Below are positions 8,668-18,324 of a DNA stretch of 64,000 bases, piece after piece. Origin of the DNA: Roseomonas indoligenes. Lineage in GTDB: Bacteria; Pseudomonadota; Alphaproteobacteria; Acetobacterales; Acetobacteraceae. Location: positions 62,001-126,000 of the forward strand of contig NZ_JAGIZA010000006.1 in assembly GCF_017813365.1 (NCBI RefSeq), given 5' to 3'. The notes under the pieces were generated by a model. That model was not told the origin of the DNA and searched no databases. It saw nothing but the letters and a program-made list of their open reading frames with translations. Both the position numbers and the translations under genes were made by a program. How positions within the stretch are numbered: the stretch's first letter is position 1; the number at the start of each line of letters is the position of its first letter.

Positions 8668-10260
8668 TTACGCCTCCCGCCTCACGTTCAGCGGCACGGT
8701 CATCCCCCGCCGTTCCACCTTCAGGCCGCGGCGATAGGCGCTGTCCAGGAAGTACTGCCCCAGCGGCACATAGGGCACGTCCTGGAAGAACCGCGCCTGG
8801 ATCGCCCGGCCCACCCGCTTCTGCGCCTCCAGGTCAGGCGCTTCCAGCCACTCGTCCCGCAGCGCCTCCAGCCCCGGGCTGCTCGGCCAGCCGAACCAGG
8901 CATCCTGCCCATTGCCGCGCAACAGGGGATGCCCGCCGGGATTGGTCAGATCCTCGCCCCCGAAGGCGACGTAGACGGCGTTCCAGCCGCCCTGGGCCGG
9001 CGGCTCCTTCTTTGCGCGCCGGGCCAGCATGGTGCCCCAGTCGGTGGTCGCCACCTCCACGTCCAGGCCCATGCGCTTCATCGCGTCGGCGCAGATCAGC
9101 GTGCCCGCATTGTTGTTCACCTGGTCGGCTGCGTTGAGGACGACGACCTTCGCCCCGAGCTTCCCCGCCGCCTGCAACGCCGCCCGGGCCGCCGCCAAGT
9201 CGCGCGGCCCCGCCACTGCGGACAACCCCTCCTCCGAGGCGAGGGACGAACCGGGCGTGAAGGGGCCGATCCCGTCGCGGAAGCGGCTGCGGTCGTCGCC
9301 CATGATGGCGGACATCACATCCGTCTGGCTGACCGCCATCAGCAGGGCGCGGCGCACGGCCGGGTCGTCGAAGGGCTGGTGCAGGTGGTTCGGCCGCAGC
9401 ATGGCTACCGTGCCCTGCGTCTCGATCCGGTCCACCACCACGTCGCGGCGGCGGGAGATGAGCGGGCGGAGGTCGGGCGCCATCCGTTCCCACCAATCCA
9501 CCTCGCCTGCCTGAAGCGCGGCGCCGATGGTCGAGGGATCGCCGATCATCTGCCATTCCAGGCGCTCGAAATGCGCGATCTTCGGCCCGGAGGTCACCGC
9601 CACCGGCCCGCCCGGCGCGGGCGAGTAGCGGTCGTAGCGACGGTACACCGCCAGCGACCCCGCGCGCCGCTCGTCGGCCACGAAGCTGTAGGGGCCGGAA
9701 CCGACGATCTCCGTCAGCGGTGCCGTGGCGGGCTGGCTCGCGAAGCGCTCCGGCATGACGAAGCAGGGGTAGGAGGAGGACTTGCCGAGCGCGTCCAGCA
9801 TCACCCCGAAGGGCCGGCGAAGACGAAGGACGAAGCGCCGGTCGTCCAGCGCCTCGATCGCGTCCAGCCGCGCGGCCAGGGTCTGGCCATGCGTGTCCCG
9901 CACCATCCAGCGGCGGATGGAGGCCACAGCATCCGCCGCGCGGATCCGCTCCCCGTCATGAAAGGTCGGGCCCTCCCGCAGGGTGAAAGTCCAGCGCCTG
10001 CCGTCATCCTCCACCACATGCCCTTCCGCGAGCTGCGGTTGCGGTCGGAAGGCGTCGTCCAGCCCGTAGAGCGTGTCCCAGCAGAGATGCGCGTGGTTCC
10101 GCACGGCGTAGGAGGTGGTGGCGAGCGGATCGAGGCTCGTCACATCCGCCTGCGGCACGAAGCGCAGCACATGCGCTCCATCCCCCTGCGCGATGGCCGG
10201 TGCACCCGGGATCAGCGTGGCCGCCGTGGCGGTGCCCAGCAGGGCGCGGCGAGCGATCAT
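8668..10260 (-). CDS. ABC transporter substrate-binding protein, peptide/nickel family (SBP_bac_5)
   Basis: Periplasmic binding protein of the DppA/OppA class, 530 residues, with a signal peptide at about residues 1-25 (MIARRALLGTATAATLIPG, cleavage after AIAQ). Family features include VTSLDPLATTSYAVRNHAHL near the N-terminus, WTFTLREGPTFHDGERI and the C-terminal YVPLGQYF. It normally delivers oligopeptides, nickel, heme or glycosides to an ABC permease, but no permease or ATPase gene adjoins it. It sits just upstream of an M29 aminopeptidase on the same strand, which hints at peptides as ligand. Confidence 0.94.
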   Translation of the reverse strand: MIARRALLGTATAATLIPGAPAIAQGDGAHVLRFVPQADVTSLDPLATTSYAVRNHAHLCWDTLYGLDDAFRPQPQLAEGHVVEDDGRRWTFTLREGPTFHDGERIRAADAVASIRRWMVRDTHGQTLAARLDAIEALDDRRFVLRLRRPFGVMLDALGKSSSYPCFVMPERFASQPATAPLTEIVGSGPYSFVADERRAGSLAVYRRYDRYSPAPGGPVAVTSGPKIAHFERLEWQMIGDPSTIGAALQAGEVDWWERMAPDLRPLISRRRDVVVDRIETQGTVAMLRPNHLHQPFDDPAVRRALLMAVSQTDVMSAIMGDDRSRFRDGIGPFTPGSSLASEEGLSAVAGPRDLAAARAALQAAGKLGAKVVVLNAADQVNNNAGTLICADAMKRMGLDVEVATTDWGTMLARRAKKEPPAQGGWNAVYVAFGGEDLTNPGGHPLLRGNGQDAWFGWPSSPGLEALRDEWLEAPDLEAQKRVGRAIQARFFQDVPYVPLGQYFLDSAYRRGLKVERRGMTVPLNVRREA

Positions 10261-10300
10261 CGGGCCATATCCTATCCTTGTGCCGCGCAGCCTCGCATGC

Positions 10301-10330
10301 CGGCGCCCCGGCTTTCCAGCCGGGGCGCCG
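10301..10330 (-). terminator. Hairpin terminator after osmC-like gene
   Basis: A perfect 13-bp G+C-rich stem CGGCGCCCCGGCT/AGCCGGGGCGCCG with loop TTCC lies 10 nt past the stop of the OsmC-family gene and before the start of the downstream ABC binding-protein gene on the same strand. There is no T-tract, but it probably separates the two transcripts. Confidence 0.6.
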
Positions 10331-10339
10331 CCGGCCGGG

Positions 10340-10765
10340 TCACGACTCCAGCGTCGCGTCCAGCGAGATTTCGGCGCGCAGCACCTTGGAGACGGGGCAG
10401 TTCGCCTTCGCCTTCGCCGCCAGCTCCTGGAAGGTGGCGTTGTCCGTGCCGGGCACCTTCGCCTTCAGGGTCAGGTGGATCTTGGTGATCTCCCACCCGT
10501 CCCCCACCTTGTCGAAGGTGACATCCGCCTTCGTATCCATCCGCTCCGCCGTCAGCCCCGCGCCGCCCAGCACGGCAGAGAGCGCCATGGTGAAGCACCC
10601 CGCATGAGCCGCGCCGATCAGCTCCTCGGGGTTCGTACCCTTCACGCCCTCGAAGCGCATGGCATAGCCGTAGGGGCGCGCATCCAAGGCCCCGCTCTCG
10701 GTGGAGATGGAGCCGCGCCCATCCTTGAACCCGCCCTGCCAGCTGGCGGAAGCACTTCTGTTCAT
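10340..10765 (-). CDS. OsmC-family hydroperoxide reductase
   Basis: A 141-residue protein of the OsmC subfamily (OsmC/Ohr), which reduces organic hydroperoxides with a cysteine pair. Both cysteines are present in family context: HAGCFTMALSAVLGG and ANCPVSKVLRAEISLDA. The N-terminal strand segment GRGSISTESGALDARPYGY and TNPEELIGAAHA favour OsmC over Ohr. The start at 10765 (MNRSASASWQGG) has an AAGGAA ribosome-binding site; an in-frame start at 10807 adds 14 unrelated residues. It is divergent from a GNAT gene with 55 nt between the starts. Confidence 0.95.
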   Translation of the reverse strand: MNRSASASWQGGFKDGRGSISTESGALDARPYGYAMRFEGVKGTNPEELIGAAHAGCFTMALSAVLGGAGLTAERMDTKADVTFDKVGDGWEITKIHLTLKAKVPGTDNATFQELAAKAKANCPVSKVLRAEISLDATLES

Positions 10766-10820
10766 CGACCGTTCCTTGTGATCGAGGGCGCGGTAGCGAC
10801 CCTGCACCGGGTATCTTAGG

Positions 10821-11279
10821 ATGGCGACGGGAAACCGCTACGGCGTGGACATCCGTGCCGCGCTGCCCGCCGATTCTGCGGATCTCGCCGCACTCCTCGG
10901 CGGCACGCCCCGCGCCATGGCGCTGCGGCTCGAAGCTCTCGCGCGCGATCCCGGCTCAGCGGTGCTCGTCGCAACCGGCTGGAACGGCGCGGCCATCGGC
11001 GTGATCGCCCTGAACTGGCACCCCGCCCTGATCGCGGACCGCCCCCTGGCCCGCATCGGCGCCCTCGCGGTGGCGGAGGATGAGCGGCGCAACGGGATCG
11101 GCCGGCTTCTTATCAAGGCCGCCTCCCAGGCCGCCCGCACGGCCGGCTGCGACCTGCTGGAGGTCGCCCCGCCGGACCGGGAGGGGGCCGCGACGGCCTT
11201 CCTCGGCGCCCTCGGCTTCACCCCCGCCGGTCCCAACCTGGCCCGCCCGCTCCGCCGCCGTGCCCAGGAAATGCCCTGA
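10821..11279 (+). CDS. GNAT-family N-acetyltransferase
   Basis: Predicted acetyl-CoA-dependent acetyltransferase, 152 residues, single GNAT domain. The acetyl-CoA pyrophosphate-binding motif A is seen as VAEDERRNGIGRLLIKAASQAA, and the last strand region GALGFTPAGPNLARPL resembles the GF motif that closes the fold. No substrate can be assigned. The ATG at 10821 lacks a clear ribosome-binding site (TCTTAGG directly precedes it), so translation may be leaderless or begin slightly downstream. It is divergent from the OsmC-like gene. Confidence 0.9.
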   Translation: MATGNRYGVDIRAALPADSADLAALLGGTPRAMALRLEALARDPGSAVLVATGWNGAAIGVIALNWHPALIADRPLARIGALAVAEDERRNGIGRLLIKAASQAARTAGCDLLEVAPPDREGAATAFLGALGFTPAGPNLARPLRRRAQEMP

Positions 11280-11343
11280 TTCCGCCCCGCATCGCATCCC
11301 AGGATCGGGCGTTCCTGACCTGACAAAACGGGAGACCGACGCG

Positions 11344-12063
11344 ATGCGACACGCCCTTATTCCCGCGGCGGCCTTGCTCCTGGGCCTCGCCAACCCGGCC
11401 TCCGCTGCCCCCGGCTTTGCCACCGGCAGCGTGAACCTGCGCGCCGGCCCCGGGACGACCTACCCGAAGGTGGTGGTCGTTCCCTCCGGCGCCGGAGTGG
11501 AGATCTTCGGCTGCCTGGAGGGATACAGCTGGTGCGATGTCGGCTTCGGCAGCGTGCGCGGCTGGGTCTCCTCTAACTACCTGCAATACACCTACGAGGC
11601 GCGCCGCGTGCCCCTGCCGCGCTACGCCCCGCAGAGCGGCGTGCCGATCGTCACCTTCAGCTTCGGCGACTACTGGCGGGACAACTACCGCGGCCGGTCT
11701 TGGTACACGGAGCGCGACCGCTGGGGCGGCCCGCCCCCGCCGCGCGCCGCCTATGGGCGTGCCCCCGGCCCGGGGCCGGACTGGCGCCCGGACTGGCGCG
11801 AAGGCCGGCCTGGTGGCCCGGGTCCGCGCGGGGACTGGCGGGATGACCGCCCTGGGCGCCCGGCCGATTGGCGCGATGACCGCGGTGGCCCGCGCGACGA
11901 CCGTGGTCCCGGTGGCCGGGACTTCGAGAGGCGGGGTCCCGAAGGGCGCGGCCCCGAGGGGCGCGGTTTCGAAGGGCGTGGTCCCGAGGGTCGAGGACCA
12001 GAAGGGCGGGGCCCTGGTGGCCGCGGGCCTGATGACCGTGGCCCGCCCGGCCGGCCTGACTAG
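11344..12063 (+). CDS. Secreted SH3-domain protein with Arg-Gly-Pro repeat tail
   Basis: A 239-residue exported protein. A signal peptide spans about residues 1-22 (MRHALIPAAALLLGLANPASA). A bacterial SH3 (SH3_3) domain runs from about 25 to 80, with the usual SVNLRAGPGTTYPKVVVVPSG opening and the closing GWVSSNYL. After a tyrosine/tryptophan-rich linker, the C-terminal 100 residues are low-complexity, rich in Arg, Gly, Pro and Asp, and end in eight five-residue repeats. Bacterial SH3 domains commonly bind peptidoglycan peptides, so an envelope role is likely. The charged tail may bind polymers or be disordered. A GGGAG sequence precedes the ATG. Confidence 0.9.
   Translation: MRHALIPAAALLLGLANPASAAPGFATGSVNLRAGPGTTYPKVVVVPSGAGVEIFGCLEGYSWCDVGFGSVRGWVSSNYLQYTYEARRVPLPRYAPQSGVPIVTFSFGDYWRDNYRGRSWYTERDRWGGPPPPRAAYGRAPGPGPDWRPDWREGRPGGPGPRGDWRDDRPGRPADWRDDRGGPRDDRGPGGRDFERRGPEGRGPEGRGFEGRGPEGRGPEGRGPGGRGPDDRGPPGRPD
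11932..12051 (+). repeat. Eight tandem 15-bp units encoding Arg-Gly-Pro-Glu-Gly variants
   Basis: Inside the 3' end of the SH3 protein gene, eight consecutive 15-bp units encode RGPEG, RGPEG, RGFEG, RGPEG, RGPEG, RGPGG, RGPDD and RGPPG. The DNA units differ at several third positions (for example CGGGGTCCCGAAGGG against CGCGGCCCCGAGGGG). The repeat is therefore old or under protein-level selection, but slippage could still change its copy number between strains. Confidence 0.9.
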
Positions 12064-12078
12064 ATTCGTGCTCCCGGC

Positions 12079-12100
12079 CCGGGGAAGTGACCTTCCCCGG
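12079..12100. terminator. Convergent hairpin terminator
   Basis: A perfect 9-bp stem CCGGGGAAG/CTTCCCCGG with a 4-nt TGAC loop lies between the converging SH3 protein gene (stop 12063) and LysE-type gene (stop 12112). There is no T-tract. It could serve both strands. Confidence 0.5.
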
Positions 12101-12111
12101 CCCGGATTACG

Positions 12112-12687
12112 TCAGCGCAGCATTGGCCCAACGACCAGCACCACGGCGAAGGCACCCACCACCGCGGCGCCGAGCCGCGGCACCAGCCCGCGCCGGCCCG
12201 CAGCGCCGGCCGCACGGCCCAGCGCCGCGCCGATCCCGATCCAGGCCACGGCGACCGAGACGAGTTGCGCCAGGAAGCCCAGGAAATAGGCCGGCCAGCC
12301 CGGCGTGCCGAAAGGGATGACGCCGAGCGCGAAGACCAGCGCCTTCGGGTTCAGCAGGGTGGTCAGGAAGACCTGGCGCGGCGCCACCGGCGCGACGGAA
12401 GGGTCCACCGCTCCCCGCTGCCATAGCCGCACCGCAAGCCAGATCAGGTAGGCGCCCACGGCCAGCCGAAGCCCCAGCGCCACCGCCGGCACGCCGGCGA
12501 TCAGCGGCCCCAGCACCAGCCCCACCGCCAGGATGGTGATCGAGTAGCCAGCCGCTTCCGCCGGCACCAGGGGAAGCGCCCGGCGGAAGCCCACCGTGCC
12601 GCCGCCCGTGGCCAGCAGCGTGTTGGTGGGGCCGGGCGTGCCGAGGATCAGCAGCACCGTCATGATGAAGAGAGTCGGATCCTGCAT
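12112..12687 (-). CDS. LysE/RhtB-family exporter
   Basis: Inner-membrane exporter of the LysE/RhtB family, 191 residues with about six hydrophobic segments. Characteristic parts are GTPGPTNTLLATGGGTVGF near the N-terminus (the family's PGP motif) and FLTTLLNPKALVFALGVIP in the middle. These proteins pump amino acids or homoserine-type compounds outward. The ATG at 12687 (MQDPTLFIM) gives a standard length; an in-frame start at 12798 would add 37 non-hydrophobic residues. The gene is a single transcription unit, divergent from the small HNH-type gene. Confidence 0.92.
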   Translation of the reverse strand: MQDPTLFIMTVLLILGTPGPTNTLLATGGGTVGFRRALPLVPAEAAGYSITILAVGLVLGPLIAGVPAVALGLRLAVGAYLIWLAVRLWQRGAVDPSVAPVAPRQVFLTTLLNPKALVFALGVIPFGTPGWPAYFLGFLAQLVSVAVAWIGIGAALGRAAGAAGRRGLVPRLGAAVVGAFAVVLVVGPMLR

Positions 12688-12791
12688 GGGAACTCCGGTG
12701 GAGGCCGTGCAGGCTTCGTAGCCTCTCTCCCCGGCCCCGGCCAAGGCGGGCGGCCCTTTCCCCGCGGGCCTTCCCTTCCCATATCCTTCAA

Positions 12792-13154
12792 GTGTCACGC
12801 CGCCACGAGAAGCGCGCCGCCCGCCAGGAGCGCCCGAGCCCGGCGCCCGCGGAGAAGGCCCCGTGCCCCCTCTGCCTGCGTCCCATTCCGCCGGGTGCCC
12901 GAGCCAGCCGCCACCACCTCGTGCCCCGGCTGAAGGGCGGAACCCACGCGGGCACGGTGCTGCTGCACCATATCTGCCACCAGGCGATCCACGCCCGCTT
13001 CACCGAGGCGGAGCTGGCCCGGGACCTGGCAGACCCCGATGCTCTCCGTGCGGAGCCGCGGTTGGCCGGCTTCCTGTCCTGGGTGGCGGGCAAGCCGCCG
13101 GACTTCCACGCGCCCACCCGCGCCGCCCGCGACCGCACGCCGAAATGGCGCTGA
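12792..13154 (+). CDS. Small HNH-nuclease-like zinc protein
   Basis: A 120-residue basic protein. A zinc knuckle CPLC at about residues 25-28 is followed by RHHLVPRLKGG and LLHHICHQAIHARFTEAEL, the arrangement of HNH/5-cysteine nuclease folds. The C-terminal part (FLSWVAGKPPDFHAPT) resembles the tail of a family of short HNH proteins common in proteobacteria. The asparagine usual in the middle of an HNH motif is not evident (TVLLH instead), so nuclease activity is uncertain. The start is a GTG at 12792, and the gene is alone between a LysE gene and a secreted protein gene. No methylase or restriction partner is near. Confidence 0.8.
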   Translation: MSRRHEKRAARQERPSPAPAEKAPCPLCLRPIPPGARASRHHLVPRLKGGTHAGTVLLHHICHQAIHARFTEAELARDLADPDALRAEPRLAGFLSWVAGKPPDFHAPTRAARDRTPKWR

Positions 13155-13222
13155 CCCGGCACCGTGTTGGAAGACCCGCCCCGGACCACCAGCTACCCAG
13201 CACCCCTCCTCCGGAAAGATCC

Positions 13223-13750
13223 ATGACGCTCCGTCGCGCCGTCCTGCCCGCCCTTGGCCTGTTGCTCGCCTCGACAATCGCCCTTCCGGCCCTCGCCCAG
13301 GCGCCTGCCCAGTCCCCCGCCATCGTCGCGCCGGACGCGGTGCAGGAGACGCCGGCCCAGTCGACCATCGTGCTGCGCCTGCCCCGGCAGGGCGGAGAGG
13401 TTGGTGAATACGCGCTGGACGACCTTTCCCTCTCCGTGTCCCGCACGGCGGATATGCGGGGGGACAGCCGGGCGGATATCAGCCTCTCCCTTGTCGGGCT
13501 GCGTCCGATGGACGCCGCCCTGCTGGAATGGGCGCGGCAGGACGAGACGGGCGCGGCCGCGTTCCGCGACCTGGCCATCACCGTCAGCACCCCCCAGGCC
13601 TCCGGCCCAGCCACAACCACGCGCTACGGCGCGGAAGGGGCCAGGGTCCTCGCCTTCTCCATCAGCCATTCGGGGATGCCGGGCACGAGCCAGCTTGTGG
13701 TCCAGCTCTCCGTCCGCCGGATCGTCGTCAACGGCGTTGCCATGAACTGA
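13223..13750 (+). CDS. Secreted protein of unknown function
   Basis: A 175-residue exported protein I do not recognise. It has a clear signal peptide (MTLRRAVLPALGLLLAST, cleavage after ALPALAQ), a short Ala/Pro/Gln linker, then about 120 residues rich in alternating hydrophobic and polar residues (TIVLRLPRQGG, ISLSLVGLRPMDAALLEWA, LVVQLSVRRIVVNGVAMN), suggesting a beta-sandwich. There are no cysteines and no lipobox. The order of strands, one helix and a final strand faintly recalls tail-tube/Hcp-type folds, but this is not supported by any motif. AAAGATCC precedes the ATG; the gene is 68 nt after the HNH-like gene. Confidence 0.8.
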   Translation: MTLRRAVLPALGLLLASTIALPALAQAPAQSPAIVAPDAVQETPAQSTIVLRLPRQGGEVGEYALDDLSLSVSRTADMRGDSRADISLSLVGLRPMDAALLEWARQDETGAAAFRDLAITVSTPQASGPATTTRYGAEGARVLAFSISHSGMPGTSQLVVQLSVRRIVVNGVAMN

Positions 13751-13861
13751 GCGACAGCTGAGCGACCCTGGGCCGGCCCAAGAGGCCGGCGCGCTCGACG
13801 CCCCGAAGCCGAGCCGATAGAACCGCCCCCAACCCCCGACCGTCCCTACGGAAGATCGCCC

Positions 13862-15537
<1,676 letters not shown>

Positions 15538-15541
<4 letters not shown>

Positions 15542-16089
15542 GCGTCGCCGGACCTGGCCGGGCGCAGCCCGCGCTGCGCCTGGCCGCGCGTCGCGTCGTG
15601 CGGACGGAGCGGCTCACCCTCCTGCCGGTCGGGAAGGAGAACCTCCCCGACCTCGTCCGCCTGAAGGGGGATGAGGAGGCTTTCGGCCTCATGCTCCACG
15701 GCGTCCGCACGCCCCAGCGCACGGCGGAGGAGCTGGAGGACGACATCGACTTCTGGGAGGTGCGGGGCTACGGCACCTGGGCCGTCCACCGGAGCGAGGA
15801 TGGCGAGTTCCTCGGCATCACCGGGCTGATGGAGCGCCCGGACGGACGCGGCGTCGCCCTGCGCTACGCCCTGTGGCCACACTTCCGCGGCCAGGGCTAT
15901 GCGCGGGAGGCCGCGAAGGCCGCGCTGGATTTCGGCCATGCCGCCGGACTGAAGCGCGTCATCGGCATCGCGCGGGAGACCAATGTTTCCTCCCGCGCGG
16001 TGATGGAGGACATCGGCATGGCCCAGGCCGGTGAATACCACCACCAGGGCCACCGGATGATGGTGTTCGAGAGCCTTACCGCCGCCTGA
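15538..16089 (+). CDS. GNAT-family N-acetyltransferase (RimJ/RimL-like)
   Basis: A 183-residue acetyltransferase of the RimJ/RimL class. VVRTERLTLLPVGKENLPDL is the usual N-terminal strand of this class, and the acetyl-CoA loop is ALWPHFRGQGYAREAAKAAL. The closing segment ETNVSSRAVMEDIGM matches the family's N-x-x-S-x-x-V-x-E-x-x-G-[FM] motif. The GTG start overlaps the stop of ettA (GTGA), so the two are probably translated together. The substrate may be a ribosomal protein terminus or a small molecule; it cannot be decided here. Confidence 0.92.
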
Positions 16090-16177
16090 CCCAGAAGGTG
16101 ACGAACATGACCGCAATCATGATCGCCACCCCGACGCGGTTCTCGGCGATCCACTGCAGCGCGCGCTCGATCGGCAT
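16076..16177 (-). CDS. Possible 33-residue membrane miniprotein
   Basis: A short frame on the minus strand encodes a protein beginning MPIERALQWIAENRVG, continuing into a hydrophobic stretch (VAIMIAVMFVTFWV) and ending in three arginines, as expected of a single-pass small membrane protein with a positive cytoplasmic end. Nearly all codons end in G or C, but the opposite frame shares those positions, so that is not proof. The upstream in-frame stop is only 15 codons before the ATG and the ribosome-binding site is weak (AGCAGG). It overlaps the 3' end of the converging GNAT gene by 14 nt. No family is recognised. Confidence 0.4.
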   Translation of the reverse strand: MPIERALQWIAENRVGVAIMIAVMFVTFWVRRR

Positions 16178-16269
16178 GGCCTGCTGTAGCGGCGTCCGGT
16201 CTCTCCGTGCAACCGTTGATCACGGCCGCCGACCGCAGCATCCTTCCCGCAGCTGCGAAGGATTACCCC

Positions 16270-17448
16270 ATGCCGACCCTGCCCGAGATCGACGCCCTGC
16301 ATGAGGAGATGACGGCGTGGCGCCGCGATTTCCACGCCCATCCCGAGATCGGCTACGAGGAGGTCCGCACCTCCGGCATCGTGGCGGAGAAGCTGGAATC
16401 CTGGGGCATCGAGGTCCATCGCGGCCTCGGAAAGACCGGCGTCGTCGGCGTGCTGCGCGGCAACCGCCCGGGCAACCGCGCCATCGGCCTGCGCGCCGAC
16501 ATGGACGCCCTGCCCATGCCGGAGCTGAACGACTTTGCCCACCGCAGCACGACCCCCAACGCCATGCATGCCTGCGGGCATGACGGCCACACCACCATGC
16601 TGCTGGGCGCGGCGAAGCATCTGGCCGCCACGCGGGACTTCCCGGGGACCGTCCACTTCATCTTCCAGCCCGCCGAGGAAGGGCTGACCGGTGCCCTCTC
16701 CATGGTGAAGGACGGGCTCTTCACCCGCTTCCCCAGCGACACGGTCTACGGCCTGCACAACCATCCCAGCATGCCGCTCGGCACCGTCGCCGTCCGCCCG
16801 GGCACGGTGCTCGCTGCGGTGGATTACTTCGTCATCCGCCTGATCGGGAAGAGCAGCCACGGCGCGGAGCCGCAGAACGGCCTGGACCCGTTGCCCTGCG
16901 CCGTGCAGATCTACAACGCCCTCCAGACCCTCGTTTCCCGCCGCACCTCGCCGCACGACACGGCCGTGGTGAGCGTCGGCCAGTTCCACGCCGGCACTTC
17001 GGACATCGTGCTGCCGGAGGTGGTGGAGATGCGCGGCACCATCCGCACCCTCCTCCCCGAAACGCATGACCGCCTCGCCGCGCTGTTCCGCGAGATAGTG
17101 GAGAACACCGCGAAGGCCCACGGCGTGCGGCTGGAGCTGGAGCACAACTACTCCTACCCGCCCACCATCAACACGCCCGCCCAGGCTGCCCTGGCGGCGG
17201 AAGCGGTAGCCGACGTGGTGGGGGCGGGGAGCATCAAGGCGGACCTGCCTTCCCTCACTGCCGGGGAAGACTTCGCCTACATGCTGCACGAGGCGCCGGG
17301 CGCCTTCATCCTGCTCGGCCAGGCCGGGGCCGATGAGCACACCAGCACCCCGGTGCACAACGGCCGCTACGACTTCAACGACGACCTGCTGCCGATCGGG
17401 GCCAGCACGCTGGTTCGGCTGGTGCAGCGGGAACTGGCGCAGGGCTGA
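16270..17448 (+). CDS. M20-family amidohydrolase (hippurate hydrolase / N-acyl amino acid amidohydrolase type)
   Basis: Cytosolic di-metal amidohydrolase, 392 residues, cleaving N-acyl amino acids or similar amides. Metal-binding and catalytic motifs of the M20D class are visible: RADMDALPMPE, MHACGHDGHTTMLLGAA, FQPAEEG, LHNHPSMPLG, and the late histidine TSTPVHNGRYDFND. A dimerisation (lid) domain lies in the middle around GKSSHGAEPQNGLDP. The ATG at 16270 is preceded by GAAGGA and gives the usual family length; an in-frame start at 16207 adds 21 residues without family character. It is a single gene with no catabolic partners, so the exact substrate is open. Confidence 0.95.
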   Translation: MPTLPEIDALHEEMTAWRRDFHAHPEIGYEEVRTSGIVAEKLESWGIEVHRGLGKTGVVGVLRGNRPGNRAIGLRADMDALPMPELNDFAHRSTTPNAMHACGHDGHTTMLLGAAKHLAATRDFPGTVHFIFQPAEEGLTGALSMVKDGLFTRFPSDTVYGLHNHPSMPLGTVAVRPGTVLAAVDYFVIRLIGKSSHGAEPQNGLDPLPCAVQIYNALQTLVSRRTSPHDTAVVSVGQFHAGTSDIVLPEVVEMRGTIRTLLPETHDRLAALFREIVENTAKAHGVRLELEHNYSYPPTINTPAQAALAAEAVADVVGAGSIKADLPSLTAGEDFAYMLHEAPGAFILLGQAGADEHTSTPVHNGRYDFNDDLLPIGASTLVRLVQRELAQG

Positions 17449-17480
17449 GCCTTTCCTGCACCGCGCGTGCGCCACGGGTA

Positions 17481-17502
17481 GAGGAAGAACGTGTCCTTCC
17501 TC
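17481..17502 (+). terminator. Possible terminator hairpin after M20 gene
   Basis: A 7-bp stem GAGGAAG/CTTCCTC with an 8-nt loop lies 33 nt after the stop of the M20 amidohydrolase gene, followed by TCCCC rather than a T-tract. It is a weak candidate. The remaining bases up to 17697 hold nothing recognisable. Confidence 0.3.
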
Positions 17503-17697
17503 TCCCCGCACCCCTCACCAACACCTTCTGCTGGGCGCTGGGCCGATCTGACGGACCATGCGCCTCGCCTCCGTGCGCCGAGGCCACTGCAGAAGCAGGC
17601 TCGGGACAGACGTATGGAAGCTGGCAGATCGGGCCAGTTCCGCGGCAGCCCGGTTCAGGCCCAGGGGACGGAGCCCCCTAGGACTGCCGATCCGGGA

Positions 17698-18324
17698 TCA
17701 GCCCCCTTCGCGGGAGGAGAGCTGCGCCACCTGCTGCCGCATGGCGTCCAGCAGGGCGGAGACGCGGCCGCCGTTACGGCCAATGACCGAGGCGTACTCG
17801 CTGCGGGTGGTCAGGCGCAGGGAGGTGCCCTCCGCGATCAGGTCCACGATCCGGGGCTGCCCGCCCACTTCGCTCACGCGCCAGTCCAGGGAGACGGGGG
17901 CGGCGTTCGGCCGCTCCACCACCGTGTTCACCAGCGCGTCGTCCTCCGTGCGCTGCTGGCTGCGGCCGAGGGAGAAGCGCACCCCCTGATACTCGCCGAA
18001 GCGGGCGGAGAGGTTGCGGATCAGCACCTCCTCGAACAGACGCATGTACTGGGCCTGCTCGTCCGGGGTGGCCTGGCGCAGGTAGCGGCCAAGAATGAAG
18101 CGGCCCACCCCCTCCACGTCCACCGCACGGCGCAGGATGGCGGCCACTTGGTCGCGGCGCTGGGCAACGGCGCCACGGCCGTTGATGGCAGCGACCAGTT
18201 CCTGGCCCGTGGCCTGGATGAAGGCCGCCGCGCGGGCCGTGTCCACCGGCTGGGCGGAGGCGGGGAAGGCCCGCGCCATCGCCAGCGCGGCGCCGGCGGC
18301 CAGGAGGGTGCGTCGTGCGATCAT
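17698..18324 (-). CDS. MlaC/HpnM-type phospholipid-binding periplasmic protein
   Basis: Periplasmic lipid carrier of the MlaC (Ttg2D, tolerance) family, 208 residues with a signal peptide at about 1-24 (MIARRTLLAAGAALAMARA, cleavage after ASAQ). The family pattern shows in VEGVGRFILGRYLRQATPDEQAQYMRLFEEVL, which matches the usual D-F-x-x-[MI]-x-x-x-x-LGRxWR helix, and in VSLDWRVSEVGGQPRIVDLIAEG. MlaC carries phospholipids between the outer-membrane MlaA complex and the inner-membrane MlaFEDB transporter. The MlaA-like gene lies directly upstream on the same strand. No mlaFED genes are in the window. The HpnM variant linked with hopanoid transport is an alternative. Confidence 0.92.
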   Translation of the reverse strand: MIARRTLLAAGAALAMARAFPASAQPVDTARAAAFIQATGQELVAAINGRGAVAQRRDQVAAILRRAVDVEGVGRFILGRYLRQATPDEQAQYMRLFEEVLIRNLSARFGEYQGVRFSLGRSQQRTEDDALVNTVVERPNAAPVSLDWRVSEVGGQPRIVDLIAEGTSLRLTTRSEYASVIGRNGGRVSALLDAMRQQVAQLSSREGG

